The notes: generated by a model not told the origin, from the letters alone. Numbered from the stretch's first letter, positions 23,981 to 35,257 are shown. The stretch is DNA of 64,000 bases from Periconia sp. R9002 (GCA_023627715.1 JAMAHW010000005.1:186001-250000); one strand, 5' to 3'. Program-made: numbers and translations.

Positions 23981-24750
23981 TTATTTGGTCTCCTCCTTGA
24001 GGAAGGTGATGAGGTCGTTGCGGTCCTTGTTCTTCTTGAGACCACCGAAGGCCATCTTGGTACCGGGAATGTACTTCTTGGGGTTCTCGAGGTACTCGAA
24101 CTAGTATTCTGTCAGCATGGAAACATCACCAATGGTCGTGATGGAAGGAGCTAGCCATACCAGAGTGTTCTCGTCCCATGTGATACCCTTCTGCTTATTG
24201 GCGTCGGTGTAGGAGTAACCGTCAACCTGACCAGTCTTGCGGCCGAAAAGACCGTGGAGCATGGGGCCGATCTTGTTACCCTCGCCCTCCTTCAAGGTGT
24301 GGCACTGGGCGCATCGGGTCTATGAGCTGTCAGAAGAGTGGTCCACGATGAAAGGGGCCGGCGATGACTCGGAAATCACGCAGCGAATCGGACTTGGGTT
24401 CGTACCTTGAAGAGGTTGGCACCCTTCTTAGCGTCGCCTGCATATATACATCAGCGCTGGGTTTAAAGAATGAGGTGATGGATGGATGGACAGTGTTCAG
24501 AGCAACCCCAACCCAACGTGCCGCAGGCGTGGATCGCAAAGCGGCCATCTCACGACACAAGCCTTGTACGAAGCAGGTACGGTTTGTTGATGCGTCGCGG
24601 ACATTCCGGCCATGATCAAGCCAACTTTGATCGAATTGCGCGAGCTCAATGGATCGGAAGTGAAGCGTGGCAATGCGTTGAACGGGGGCGATTGTGGTGA
24701 CGTTGGCGGCTGAATCCAAGCAAAATATACATACCTTGTTCGAAACCCAT
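23981..24750 (-). CDS. CYC1: Cytochrome c
   Basis: Electron carrier between complexes III and IV in the mitochondrial intermembrane space. Minus-strand exons: 24750-24735, 24437-24406, 24319-24161 and 24100-23981, giving 108 residues, the standard fungal length. It starts [19 protein letters not shown]. The haem attachment site is CAQCH, the axial methionine is in GTKMAFGG, and the C-terminus is [18 protein letters not shown]. The first two exons are very short (16 and 32 nt) and intron 1 is nearly 300 nt. The gene is divergent from the dehydrogenase gene at 25619 and shares an upstream region with a CCAAT box. Confidence 0.97.
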
Positions 24751-25618
24751 TGTGGATAGAGAGGAGGAGCTGAAGATGTAGCTTAACGAAGGGGATGGGT
24801 GATGAGAAGAGGTGGAACTGTGGCGGATGGATAGTAGGTAGGCAGTTGAGATGTTGGAGGAAAAAAGCAGTCGGGAAAGCAGGGAGAAAACTTATGCTGG
24901 AAAGCCATCATCATCCGCGATCACGTGGCGCACGCACGAGCCTCCCTTCGCACTACGAGTCGTGCCTAGGTAGCCAATCAGCAGCGTACATTACAAAGAC
25001 GTGTCGGGAGAAGTCGGTAATCCATCTCTCTTCGTTCTGTTTGGCCCTGTACATGTATGCCATCATTCATTATCGATCTCTGCCGTCTCCCGTGCATCGC
25101 CGCGGCAATCAATCAATCCAACAATGGAAAACAGCTCCCTCCCTCCCTGCCTCCCTCGTTGGCCACCTACATATTCCAACCAAACCCCCTTCTCTTGCAA
25201 CCATCGATACACAAACATATGTACATATGCAGCCCACATGCCCGTCATGCCTAATCAGCCGCAGCACCCGTCACCTCTCCAGCCAGTCTAACTTGCCGCG
25301 TTCTGCTCCGTCACATCTACGCCATGTATACGGTGGAACATGGCCATTTGCATTGTGCAGCGGCAGTCTGTCTCGTGACCGCTAGCTAACTGCCACTTTT
25401 CGTGGTTGCCCCGGAACCAGCTGCCTGTTTTCTCTTGCCGTGCCCTATCCTTTCTTTTTCTCTGCCAGCTCTCCACCACTCGGCTAGCTACACCCAGCCA
25501 GCCAAGTATTGAGTCTACTGCAATCAACAACAGCAACAAATCTGGTTCCCTCGCTCATCCGTTCGTCACAAATTACCTACCTTACGTCGTGAACCCTGCC
25601 TGCCGCGCTGATGCAACG
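24751..25618. other. Divergent intergenic region (cytochrome c / SDR)
   Basis: Shared upstream region of 868 bases. It holds a CCAATCA element at 24974-24980, a CATATGTACATATG palindrome at about 25208-25221 and a CT-rich leader before the dehydrogenase. Confidence 0.55.
24974..24980 (+). promoter_or_regulatory. CCAAT box, likely HAP/CBC complex site
   Basis: CCAATCA, the preferred form of the CCAAT-binding complex site, about 225 bases upstream of the cytochrome c start. HAP-complex control of respiratory genes including cytochrome c is well established in fungi; binding here is inferred. Confidence 0.5.
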
Positions 25619-26681
25619 ATGAATCAAATTCCAGACATTTTGTATGCTGATCAAGACAGCACAACCTGGCTAATTCTGGGCGCGAGCAGGGGCATCGGTC
25701 TCGAATTTGTCCGCCAGCTGCTGCAGCGAGAGGAGCGTATAATAGCCACCGTTCGTGAACCCTTCGCTGCCCACGCTTCCCAACTATGGGGCCAAGCCGG
25801 CTCAGACCATGGCCGATGTCAGATGTTTGTTTGCGATATCCTCAGTGAGGACAGTATCGTTGTATGTGCATCGCTATACCTGCCTATGTGTGCTTCTCTT
25901 TCCAAATCGACATCGATATTTGTGGGCAGACGTCATTTCGACGACCGCTGACCACGGACCATTGTTAGAAATTCGTAGCCCAGCTATGCGCAATACCGAA
26001 TCTCAAGATAGACTACGTGGTGTTGAATGCAGGCGTCTTAAGATACCCTAATGTAAGCTGTATTTACACGCAGGGCATGCGTTGAAGTATCCTACATACT
26101 AACCCTGATAGAGAGCGACTGAGTTGTATGTCTCAACAAGTCCATCCTTGTTATAGCACGTTTGATAAATCCTAATGCTGGCTAATCTGTAAACAGTTCT
26201 TTTGAAGAGTTTGCCTTCCATCTCCACACCAACACCATAGGCCCCGTGATCACGGCCCAGAAACTACTTCAGACCAATATTCCCATCGGGACCATCGTCT
26301 TCATGTCAAGCGATTCTGGTTCCCATGGACTATTCCGGGAGATGGAGGATGGGTTCGCCGCCTACGCTGCCTCCAAATCCGCTCTGAACATGGCAGTGCG
26401 GCACATGGCTGCGGAACTGAAGAGAAAAGATGATGACACTATACTGCTGTGTATGCATCCAGGCGAGGTAGCGACGTAAGTATAGACACAGCGTACATGT
26501 TCAAATCATGCACTGACTTATTGCAACCAGCGATATGGCGAATATTAATGTCCCATGGGAAGTGCAAGGCATCATCACACCCGAAGAGTCGGTATCCAAG
26601 ATGTTGAACGTCATTCAGAGTAAGGGCATACAGCACACGGGAACTTTCTGGACATACGAGAACAAGCCATATGTCTGGTAA
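25619..26681 (+). CDS. Short-chain dehydrogenase/reductase (SDR), C-factor-like
   Basis: NAD(P)-dependent oxidoreductase of the classical SDR fold; substrate unknown. Exons 25619-25861, 25969-26052, 26112-26125, 26197-26475 and 26531-26681 give 256 residues, typical for the family. Exon 3 is a 14-nt microexon. Visible motifs: cofactor loop GASRGIGLEF (Gly-x3-Gly-x-Gly), DYVVLNAG with the NAG motif, MSSDSGS with the catalytic serine region, and the YAASK catalytic Tyr-x3-Lys, followed by HPGEVAT. All splice joins keep the frame (0, 0, 2, 2). The chosen ATG is the first after the CT-rich leader and puts the Gly motif at the expected distance. It is head-to-head with cytochrome c, and an acyltransferase pseudogene follows directly on the same strand. 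Confidence 0.9.
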
Positions 26682-26849
26682 CGGCCTTACGTTACAATAG
26701 ACATGGTTCTTCCTAATATAATATACCCCTTTTTCTACTGTAATCGCTGCGCTCGAGTGACGTTTTCCCGTTTTATTAAAACAATCCACCCTGTTCAGCA
26801 GCGATTTCATTTCAAGTTTGGGCCGTCTTGCCTACGGTGAAGGCCTGAA

Positions 26850-27800
26850 CGCGTACCCACAGACACTGTTATTCCACTGCATGACCACGATGACACGTCC
26901 GCGAACAAAGATATCTCACGAGAGTTCACTGTGCGGCTCGACGAGGTGCTGGATACGGATGAATGTGGGGGCCTGCTAAGATCGTTGATGCTCTCCTTTT
27001 GCTGACTTCATAGGACGGGGGCAAGCTCCAGTACCATGTTCCAGCTCAGTTCAACAAGAACGACCTTCTGCCAACTCCTCCAAGGCCCAGGGAGCTCTTC
27101 GACTCAAAGGCAACATGCACGTGCTGGCCGATTGGATTAATGCGAACGTTGGACACCTCGGCCTCCATGTTTGCACCTTCACGGATCCCACTTTCGTTGC
27201 AGTCACTTGCATTCATACGCTTTTGGATGTTCTGGGCCGCCATGCTCAACGGCCAGGAGGACGACATACCAGATATGTACGGTTACGATTTTCATCCATT
27301 GGAAAAGCTGGGTGCAGCACCGGACAACGTAGCTGCAGATTTGAAGCCCCGGAAAATCGAAGCACACGTCCTCCAACCAAATCAAGTACGTGGTCTGTCC
27401 TGAAAAGTGTAAATGAATCATTGAAGAATATCTTAGTAGTCTTGGTATCAACGCAAACAGAAAAAAAAACGTAGTCTGTCATTTATCAGATTTGTCTTTA
27501 ACATGATCTAGGAAATACTCTTCCATAACAAGGAGCAGGGCCGCATGATCCGCATTCCCACATCACATCTTTCCACCTTGCGAGCGAGGCCTTTCAAATT
27601 TCGAACCTCTAGACCTCTTACTCATCACCGTCGAGTTCCTCAACGGGAAAACCATTCCTGACTGACGCCCACATCCTCTGCGCGTGGACAACCCGCCTCA
27701 TGACGCGAAGCAACCCAAACTTGGCCACTCCCGCCGCTGCCACGCATATCCAGCTCGTTCCGAATGTTTGGGTCGGTACGACCATGGGGTGGAAGTTTTT
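26850..27800 (+). pseudogene. Decayed HXXXD-type acyltransferase (transferase family)
   Basis: Remnant of a fungal BAHD/trichothecene-acetyltransferase-like gene spread over several frames. From 26850 the frame reads RVPTDTVIPLHDHDDT and FTVRLDEVLDTDECGGLL, then stops near 26999. DGGKLQYHVPAQFNKN follows from about 27013. A different frame at about 27097-27237 gives LHVCTFTDPTFVAVTCIHTL, and the next residues LDVLG complete the HTLLD (HXXXD) motif. A shift then leads to AAMLNGQEDDIPDMYGYDFH (27231-27300). Further on are GRMIRIPTSHLSTLRA (27540-27590) and DAHILCAWTTRLM (27666-27705). The order of these blocks matches the family order, but stops, frameshifts and loss of the start argue for a pseudogene; a complex set of introns cannot repair the frameshift at 27235-27240. 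The parts are described only; no repaired product is implied. Confidence 0.7.
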
Positions 27801-28361
27801 AGTGCATCTAGCAAGGCAGGTCGAGGGAATGAAGACGGAAGAGCATGGGGATTCAGCAGATTGATGGGACCGGTTGTTGAAGGCTTGAGTGATACTGCTT
27901 TGATGATACCATGTTTTGAAGAAATGGGATTCTCATGTTCGATGTTTTCGCGTAGCTTTGAAGCCTTTGAGTTTGTTGGATCGATCCTTTGAACTTGGGA
28001 GCATCCAAACGTCCAAAAGCTGTTGCCTGGCTGGGGAATTTCAACGTCATCTAACTGTCCCTCGGTAACGAACTACAACTGGAAATCTCAAGACTTCCTT
28101 TGGTAGCTGAGATAAGTGAGTAATCAACTAAGAACGAGCGGTCGCAATTTCTCACATCCACATACTTCCGGACAATCGGGAAGAAAGAACGTCTAGTTAC
28201 CTGCCCGACTCGGACGGTACGGGACGGTCGTTTGCAACAATATCGCTCACATTGGTGAGTGGGACACGTCATGGATTCACTGAATACACCTCAACAGCAA
28301 CATTACAGGATGAGTCACACATTCATTCATTCATTCAGCCATGCATGAATTGCGATAAAAG

Positions 28362-28735
28362 CCACCCGCCTTTGCGCAGTACCCAACCCCCCATCCACAG
28401 CGACCAGTGACGACAAAGTTCAAGGAACTATGTTCTGAGGTCCTATGGTGTGAGCCGACTGCGTTCCCTCTGGCCAGAGGGCTCGTACGTACCAAGAGAC
28501 AACGGCAGAGAGAGAGCGAGAGTGTACGAAAAAAAGAAACCGAAACCTAGAAGATGCGCATGTTAACGCAGGGCGACTTTTAGCTCAAGAACTGCTGTCT
28601 CCTCCCTGGCCATGGCCTCAGATCGTAACAAGGACTATCATTGCACCTGCCTTTGTACACCGCCTCTCCACCCACAACGACCAGTGATGAGAATGTCTTT
28701 GAGACTAGGTTCTGAGGTCTTGTGGCGGAGAACGC
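28362..28735. repeat. Diverged direct duplication (two copies of about 95 bp)
   Basis: Copy A is 28362-28460 and copy B is 28642-28735. Shared blocks include GACCAGTGA and GTTCTGAGGTC, embedded in longer similar sequence. Many of the differences are C/T or G/A transitions, as expected for repeat-induced point mutation, though the sample is small. Confidence 0.55.
28466..28481. repeat. Perfect 16-bp palindrome
   Basis: CCCTCTGGCCAGAGGG is identical to its reverse complement, with no spacer. It lies just after copy A of the diverged duplication. Confidence 0.8.
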
Positions 28736-28980
28736 GGGTACGATGGGGGGTGTGCGGCAATGATGAATCGAAAGGAAGTGGAGGAACGTGTTGTTCGGGA
28801 CGGGAAGGTGGTAGAACGCTGAGGTGTGATCGCAGTGACAGGAACTTGAAGCTGAGATGTGTCAGTGACGATCCGACAATACTGCAGGAAGGGAGTGTAG
28901 ACAAACCTGATGCAAGGTTGTCTGTCAAGATGAAGACAACGAGCCAGAACGGAATTGGAACACGAGAAGGGGTGTGAGAT

Positions 28981-29049
28981 GTAAGAAGGAAACAAAATGT
29001 AGGAAGGGAACAGATGTAGGAAGGGAACAGATGTAGGAAGGGAACAGAT
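28981..29049. repeat. Tandem repeat, 17-bp unit
   Basis: Three identical units GTAGGAAGGGAACAGAT (28999-29015, 29016-29032, 29033-29049) preceded by one degenerate 18-bp unit (28981-28998). Not in any supported gene. Confidence 0.9.
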
Positions 29050-30929
29050 GTACAACGGTTGGGGTATTGTGGATTGAGGAAAGCTGAAGTGGAGGAGAGG
29101 TGTGAAGGAGAAAAGCTCACGACGAAGAGCCTTTTAAGTGCAGTGTGAAGGAAGAACGCACCGGTTCTATGTCCTTTCCTAACATCCAAGTAAACAAATC
29201 ATCATATGCTAATTGCTTTGCGCAGGCACGACACCAAGATGAGAAAGGGGTGGGTGGATTGTTTACCAGGGGAGGAAGGGTTTGAAGGGACCAGGTTCTA
29301 CCTGCAGTGTTCGAATATGAATGGGCCTTCCTATTAGAAGGGTTGAGACGTAAAGAGTAGTACAGCACATTTGCTTTTTGAAAATTGAGTATGGAAACTA
29401 GGATACAGGCGCATCATCTGGTGCGGCGCGAAGTTCATCACCTCCCGATGCTAATCGTTGACTGTGCCTCGTGAACAATCTCCAGCGCCGTTACATGCAC
29501 TTTTCCGGCTTCAATAAGCCAAAAGACTGTTTCATGGCCCATCATCACAATATTTGGTGCACTGTGGAAGTTGCTGAACACAAACTCTGCTCTTAACGGT
29601 AGGGGCGGTGGAATCTCAAGAGGGAAAGAGACACAAAGAGTGAGAGTAGGATCAGATCTACCACTTCCTTCTGGTTACAGCACGTTATTGTAACAAATCA
29701 TGGCAAAATTTCAACGAATTTCGTATGGCTGATACTCATTTCTGAATTGAGCCTGGTTGAATCCGGCTGGATTTGACATATTTATCGTGAATAGCATTGA
29801 GTGTCGGGGTATTCTGGCTACTAGAATTTGTCCACTTCGTTTAATCGCTCCTCCTCATGTTAGCGTCGACCCAAGAGCGACTGCACATGTATGTAGTTAC
29901 TGTTGTCTTCTACCTACTACCGAAGGGGGTTATGAGTCTCGTCCGTGGTTATCTATGCACTTTCCTGCCTGGGAAGATATCACACGACTCCCCAGTAATG
30001 TTCATGCCAATTTGAACAGAACCCATGGGACTAAAATAGGAGAGTTACTGTAGTACGGTTTTATAGTCTGTATCCCTTCGTCGAGTTGCGGTACAAGCTT
30101 CACCCCCGTGCCTTATATAAGACGCCGCAGTCTCTTTCAGCAATTACGTATGTACGATATGCGAAGTACAGGCGGGAATGCAAATGCTTCTCAGAAGCTA
30201 TCATTTTCTTCGTACAAATCAGACTATTTCTTGTCCTTTTTCTCGTTCTTTTGATCATCTGGTAGAGACCGTCATGCGAGCAGAGAGTTTTGGGCGCTTA
30301 CTTAGCAGAGACTTGAACTGTCAAACACAGTGAGAGTGTGAAATAGGATTGAGAAATTAAGCAAGTGAGACTGAGTAGAAGGGAAAAAGGGTAGTGAGGA
30401 TCCTCTCAAGTGTTGGGGCGAATATAATTCTGGGGTGGCAAGGAAAAAGAAGAAAAAAGGTTAAAATTTGGGTACGCCGGAACTGATCCGATTCCTTGCT
30501 ATGATGAGCCACAGGTCGCACGCCTCCAGGTACGCAGCTGGGATTTACTGTGTACTTAATCGCTATTTCCATCAATAAAGTTAGGTATTTGACTGCTTAA
30601 AGTGAACGTCAGCCAAGGTGCATACGAGAAGTATGTGACCCTGCCCCACCGCGATAACAGAAATACACTGGGTCACATCCAAATGATGGGAATCTCTGGA
30701 ATATCATGCATTTTGTGCATCCCAATTTTCAAAAATCTGCAAATCACATACTTTGATGTTCTCCATGTGGATGCCTAACAGTAGGGTCGGGCGCTAGTGG
30801 AAGAGCCTCTTGATAGCACGTCGTCATACCGGTGTAATATCTCCACTTATCCACTCTTTTTCTTATTCCCATATCATGAGTTTGTCACGACAAAAGTTTT
30901 TTTCAAGGGAGATTTTAGATGGCGAATGG

Positions 30930-30937
30930 TATATATT
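30930..30937 (+). promoter_or_regulatory. Possible TATA box of the aquaporin gene
   Basis: TATATATT about 155 bases before the aquaporin start codon, in otherwise AT-rich sequence, so the assignment is tentative. Confidence 0.35.
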
Positions 30938-31090
30938 TGATGGCTTCTTCAAAATGCGGATTCCAACAATCCGTTACTTTCAACTCCCTGGCACCCTTCC
31001 AACCATACGATCGACTCATCTCTCTCCCTTTTAATAAATTAAATTTTACGAATTACCAGTTCTCGTCAATTCAATCTTCACAGCCTTGAT

Positions 31091-32068
31091 ATGGGCTCAC
31101 AAAAAGATGGCGACTCCGGACACCACGATAAGCAAGCTCATCCCAGGAAGATCAGCCAGCTCGAAGGGCATCTGATCGCCACAATGAGCGAGTTCGTCGG
31201 AACGTTCATGTTCCTGTATATTGCGTACATGGGCCAAGTCATGCTCATGAATCAGGAGTCCGAGCTGGCGCCAGATGGGACACCGAGTGCCCAGAGGAGT
31301 ATCTTCGCAGCATTGATCTACGGTTTTAGCTTGTTGATCAATGTTTGGGCATTCTTCCGAATCAGTGGTGGTTTATGTAAGGACTCTCCCCTTTCTAAGG
31401 GTTCTTATGAGCTAAAAACTGACATTTTTCTAGTCAACCCTGCGGTAACATTTGCTATGGTTTTATCCGGACAAATGTCAGTAATACGAAGCCTTTTCAT
31501 GATGCCTGTGCAATTGATTGCCGCCATGTGCGCCGCTGGCCTCGTTTCATGCATGATTCCTGGTGATATCGATGCCACGAACACCATCCTTGGGGAGGGA
31601 ACAAGCATTGCTCAAGGCGTCTTCATCGAGATGTTCATGACAGCTGAGCTCGTGTTTGTTGTTTTGATGTTGGCTGCCGAGAAGAGCAAGGACACGTTTA
31701 TTGCGCCAATTGGTATTGGACTTGCCTTGTTTGTCTTACTGATGGCCAGTGAGTTGCTTTCCCCATAACGCCAAATACTTTTGTGTTTGAATACTAACAG
31801 CCTGACAGGTGTCAACTATACAAGCGGCTCCCTCAATCCAGCTCGCAGTTTTGGATCCGCAATTGCAAGCTCGAACTTTCCCGGATACCATTGGATTTAC
31901 TGGGTTGGTCCTTTCCTTGGAGGCGCGCTTGCAGCCGGATTTTACCATCTGGTCAAATACTTCAACTACGAGCAGGTAAATCCTGGACAAGATGCCAGCC
32001 AGGCGATCCACCTCCATACACGTCCTCGAGAGGATCACGAGGAAGGAGGAGCTCAGCAATATGTGTAA
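31091..32068 (+). CDS. Aquaporin (MIP family water channel)
   Basis: Integral membrane channel with six helices and two NPA half-helices. Exons 31091-31376, 31434-31748 and 31809-32068 give 286 residues. First NPA (97-99) is in SGGLFNPAVTF, created across intron 1; the second (210-212) is in [13 protein letters not shown]. Serine rather than aspartate after NPAR argues for an orthodox aquaporin and not an aquaglyceroporin. The N-terminal cytosolic tail of about 25 residues is polar (His/Lys/Asp); the C-terminal tail is acidic and His-rich. It is the only intact gene in the gene-poor stretch 26.8-34.2 kb, so it could be an accessory paralogue. Splice phases agree (1 and 1). Confidence 0.93.
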
Positions 32069-34256
32069 ATTTTGCGCATATTGTGAATCTTTTCTAATTG
32101 TAGAGTATTTCGAGATAAATTTGACTACATTTTTGACTACATTTTGGATTCTTTTTCTTCGCATTTGAACCGAAAACTTTGCGGTTTCTGTACGTGATTG
32201 GACAAAGAGTAATTTTACGAACATTCCAGGTAATAGTTATAGCTGTGCCTTCACCATATAACTACCAAATGCAGGATTTTCGTTCCGGCCAAGCACTAAT
32301 CGCTGGATTAAACAAAGGATGGGATTTCTGGGGTATCTGGAGTTTGTTGTAGGTTTTGTCTCTCACAATGATATGAAGTGATGAGCACAATGGAATATAA
32401 CCACTCGAGATAACCCAAATTGAATAAATAGGAAGTGCAAAACAATACTTGGAGTGGATCAAGCCCTAAATGGCTGACTCGCAGCGAAACAACGACCAAC
32501 TGTGGTTCTGGTCGAGGCGGCGCGCGAACACCACGCTTTGATCGTCATGAATTGTCAACCTTCCGTTCCGAGTAAATTTTTTGAAAATCATTGATTGCAG
32601 TGGCTTTGCATGGTCAACTACAGTTCTCGTAACCATGTATCAGATACACATCGTTTTTATCAATGTGGGCCGTTCTGTTGGCGTTGCGCGCGTTTAGCTT
32701 TGAATAGTGTGCGCAGTGAAATGGTGAAGTTGTCTGTTCGTTCACACGAAGACCAAACCGCAATTATTGCATGCACAATTTACAGTCATTCAAGTAGATA
32801 CGTTATGTATGTACTTGTCTACGGCAACGAAGATGCTATTGTCGTCTCTGAAGAAGTTTGATTACTCTGCACCACGCGCATCTCGTTGCAACATTGTCAA
32901 AACCTATGACTCGGTGAGGCCCTCCTATATTACTCAATCAGGCAGCGAAGGCGCAAAAGCATCGAATGCAGTGAAGATATTGTGGTTGACTACGAGGAAA
33001 AAATTAGCCATCTATCCACAGTGCAAACGATGGATCGTGAGAAAATAGTCGACTTAGTTTCAGCGGTACACTACCAAAAGCACCCCATTTAGGGCGCTAC
33101 CACGATTCATTGGGGGACAGATGTTTCTGCAATATATGCACGCCCTTGTATAGTGTTTGCTATCGTTGAAAAAAGTGCTCCTAGGATTGGAGGTTTGCTC
33201 GAAATTGCAATCACTTTGGTTTTCGGTAACGATTTCATAGGCATATGTTTGGAGTTTATCGGAGAGAATAGTGGAGAACATCTTCATCGATAATAAATCA
33301 GGGGTCTTCTTCTTTTGTACTGAAGTGGCAAGGAAGCAAAGGAGATTTGGGGTCCCGCGGACATGGGCGACGCTAGCAAGTGAACCGGCTTTTGTAGCTT
33401 TCAGTAGTTTTCGGCATCAAGCACTTCTACTCTCGGACTTCAAGGTAAACCAAATTGAGAATTTGTAGATAGTGACTGTGTGGTCATGTACATCTATTCC
33501 TTCGCTCATTACTCTGTTAATCGTGTCTGGTATAGCTTAATCCGAGTTCCATGAGTTTGATACGGAAAATCCAAATGGTACATCAATGTAAGCTTCACGA
33601 ATCAATAGTAGCGGTCAACTGGAGCCGAGCATTTGAACCCTCACGAGGCGCAACTCTCTGCTGCATCTACACTCAAGTGCTCCTCATAGATATTGAGTAA
33701 GACCCTATATAGGCAGGGTTTTGGCGCTTTAAAGTTTGAATTGCGTGGCTTTAACCCTGATATCCTTTAGAAGTAGAATATTTGTCCGTACTGCCGTGCA
33801 TATTGACACATACAACCTTGGAAGGTATGCGACATCTGGAAGGAGGTAGGAGATGAGTCATGTGACTTGGACTGAACATCAATCGGAGAGTACTATGTCC
33901 ACGTCCATGTGCAATATTCTCAAGTTGTTACATTAGGAAACGTCTAGATACTTATTCTTTTGAAAAAAATATTCCGATTTGTTCAACTTCAGAAAACCCG
34001 GGACTAAAGAGCTAGCATCGAAACCCCCCACGTATTATATTAGAAGTACATGTAATATCAATCTTAATTCGGATTTCAAAGATGCAGGGACGGATGACGT
34101 ACATGGCCACCAAACACATCGTCCACCATACAGAACATCTCCACCATTTCAAGCTCCACAAGTTCACAACTTCCCTCCCTAACCTAAAAAGAAAATCAAC
34201 AACTGAATTAGACACAACAAATAAAACAACCCTTCCCCTCACAACCTGAACGCATC
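32069..34256. other. AT-rich intergenic region
   Basis: About 2.2 kb without a supportable gene. A short duplication of TTTGACTACATTTT sits in the presumed 3' UTR of the aquaporin gene (32118-32146). The composition is more AT-rich than the flanking gene at 34257. Transposon remnants are possible, but I recognise none. Confidence 0.5.
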
Positions 34257-35045
34257 ATGACCTCCTCGGACCAAAAAGTAATCTTCTTCGACCTAATGGG
34301 AACCTGCTGCGACTGGCTGAGCTCTCTGCTCCCAGCGCTCCAGCAAACCCCACCAACCCCATCGCTAACCCCGCAAGACGACGACCAAAAGCTCCGCTCC
34401 CTCGCCCTAGCCTGGCGCGCCGACTTCTTCTCAGAAATCCAATCGCGCTTCTCTTCCCAACAACCCCCCGAGGACATCGACATCACGCACCGCCGCGTCT
34501 TGGACCGGCTCCTCGAGAAATGGGACATCGGCCTCGACGCGTGGGACGACGCCGTGCGCGACAAGCTCGTGCAGCAGTGGCACGTCCAGACGGCGTGGCA
34601 GGACGTCATCCCCGCCCTGGACCTCATGCGCTCGCACAAGAAGTGGTTCCTCGTCGTCCTCGCCAACGGGACCACGCGCTTGCAGCTCGATATTGCGCAG
34701 TCGTCGGGCATCCCGTTCCACGCTTTGTTGTCTTCGGAGCTGCTCGGCGCCACCAAGCCCGATTTGGAAATGTATCGGAAGGCGGTGGAGTTGGTGAGGG
34801 TCAAGCCCGAGAATTGCTATATGCTTGCCTCGCACTTGTATGATTTGGAGGCGGCGAAGAAGGCTGGGCTGAAGACGATTTATGTACATAGGACGACCGA
34901 GGATGTGGGGTTGGAAAAGGTGGATTTGGAGGGGGAGCATAAGTATGTGGATTTGTACTTTGATGGGAGGCAGACCAAGGGGTGTTTGGCGAGGGGTTTT
35001 TGGGGCGTTGCTGCTACGCTTATCCAGGATGCTGTGGAAGAGTAA
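34257..35045 (+). CDS. HAD-superfamily hydrolase, 2-haloacid dehalogenase-like
   Basis: Intronless gene for 262 residues with the haloacid dehalogenase fold. Motif I is VIFFDLMGT with the nucleophilic aspartate at position 12. Motif II is LANGTTR, motif III lysine is in GATKPDLEMY, and motif IV is MLASHLYDLEAAKKAG, the variant typical of 2-haloacid dehalogenase-like proteins (ASH..DL). A helical cap domain lies between motifs I and II. In fungi most such proteins have unknown substrates; dehalogenation is possible, as is phosphatase-like activity. The first two thirds of the gene are rich in C at third codon positions, contrasting with the AT-rich flank. Confidence 0.85.
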   Translation: MTSSDQKVIFFDLMGTCCDWLSSLLPALQQTPPTPSLTPQDDDQKLRSLALAWRADFFSEIQSRFSSQQPPEDIDITHRRVLDRLLEKWDIGLDAWDDAVRDKLVQQWHVQTAWQDVIPALDLMRSHKKWFLVVLANGTTRLQLDIAQSSGIPFHALLSSELLGATKPDLEMYRKAVELVRVKPENCYMLASHLYDLEAAKKAGLKTIYVHRTTEDVGLEKVDLEGEHKYVDLYFDGRQTKGCLARGFWGVAATLIQDAVEE

Positions 35046-35257
35046 CAACAGTCTTCTATTTTTTTGCTTGCTAGTTAGAGGAAGGCGGAGATGGGATATC
35101 CTTTTTTTCACTCAAGCGGTGTATAGACTAACGGTGTAATGTAAAGTGTTGAAATGTTTTTGATAGCTTTTTTGCTACATGGTATCACGCTAGAAGTTAT
35201 TCCAGCTTCAGCTGTTGAAGCTTATACTACACCGCCCTGCTCGTACCTCACACCTTC

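Larger units (their letters stand above)
27801..31090. other. Gene-poor region upstream of the aquaporin gene
   Basis: About 3.3 kb with no supportable gene. It contains an ATTC microsatellite (28320-28337), a diverged duplication (28362-28460 and 28642-28735), a 16-bp palindrome (28466-28481), a tandem repeat (28981-29049), and a TATATAAG sequence near 30114 without a downstream gene. Open frames on the minus strand at 28640-29190 arise from the repeats. Confidence 0.55.

Noticed and set aside
28638..29189. Open frame of 183 codons on the minus strand
   Set aside because: Its residues come from the 17-bp tandem repeat and low-complexity DNA; no family features or splice signals.
33620..33660. 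GGTTCAAAT on the minus strand, resembling a tRNA T-loop
   Set aside because: The bases on each side of the loop do not pair, and no cloverleaf can be drawn.
34208..35111. Large antisense frames opposite the HAD-like gene
   Set aside because: They mirror the high third-position GC of the real gene; the sense frame has all four HAD motifs.
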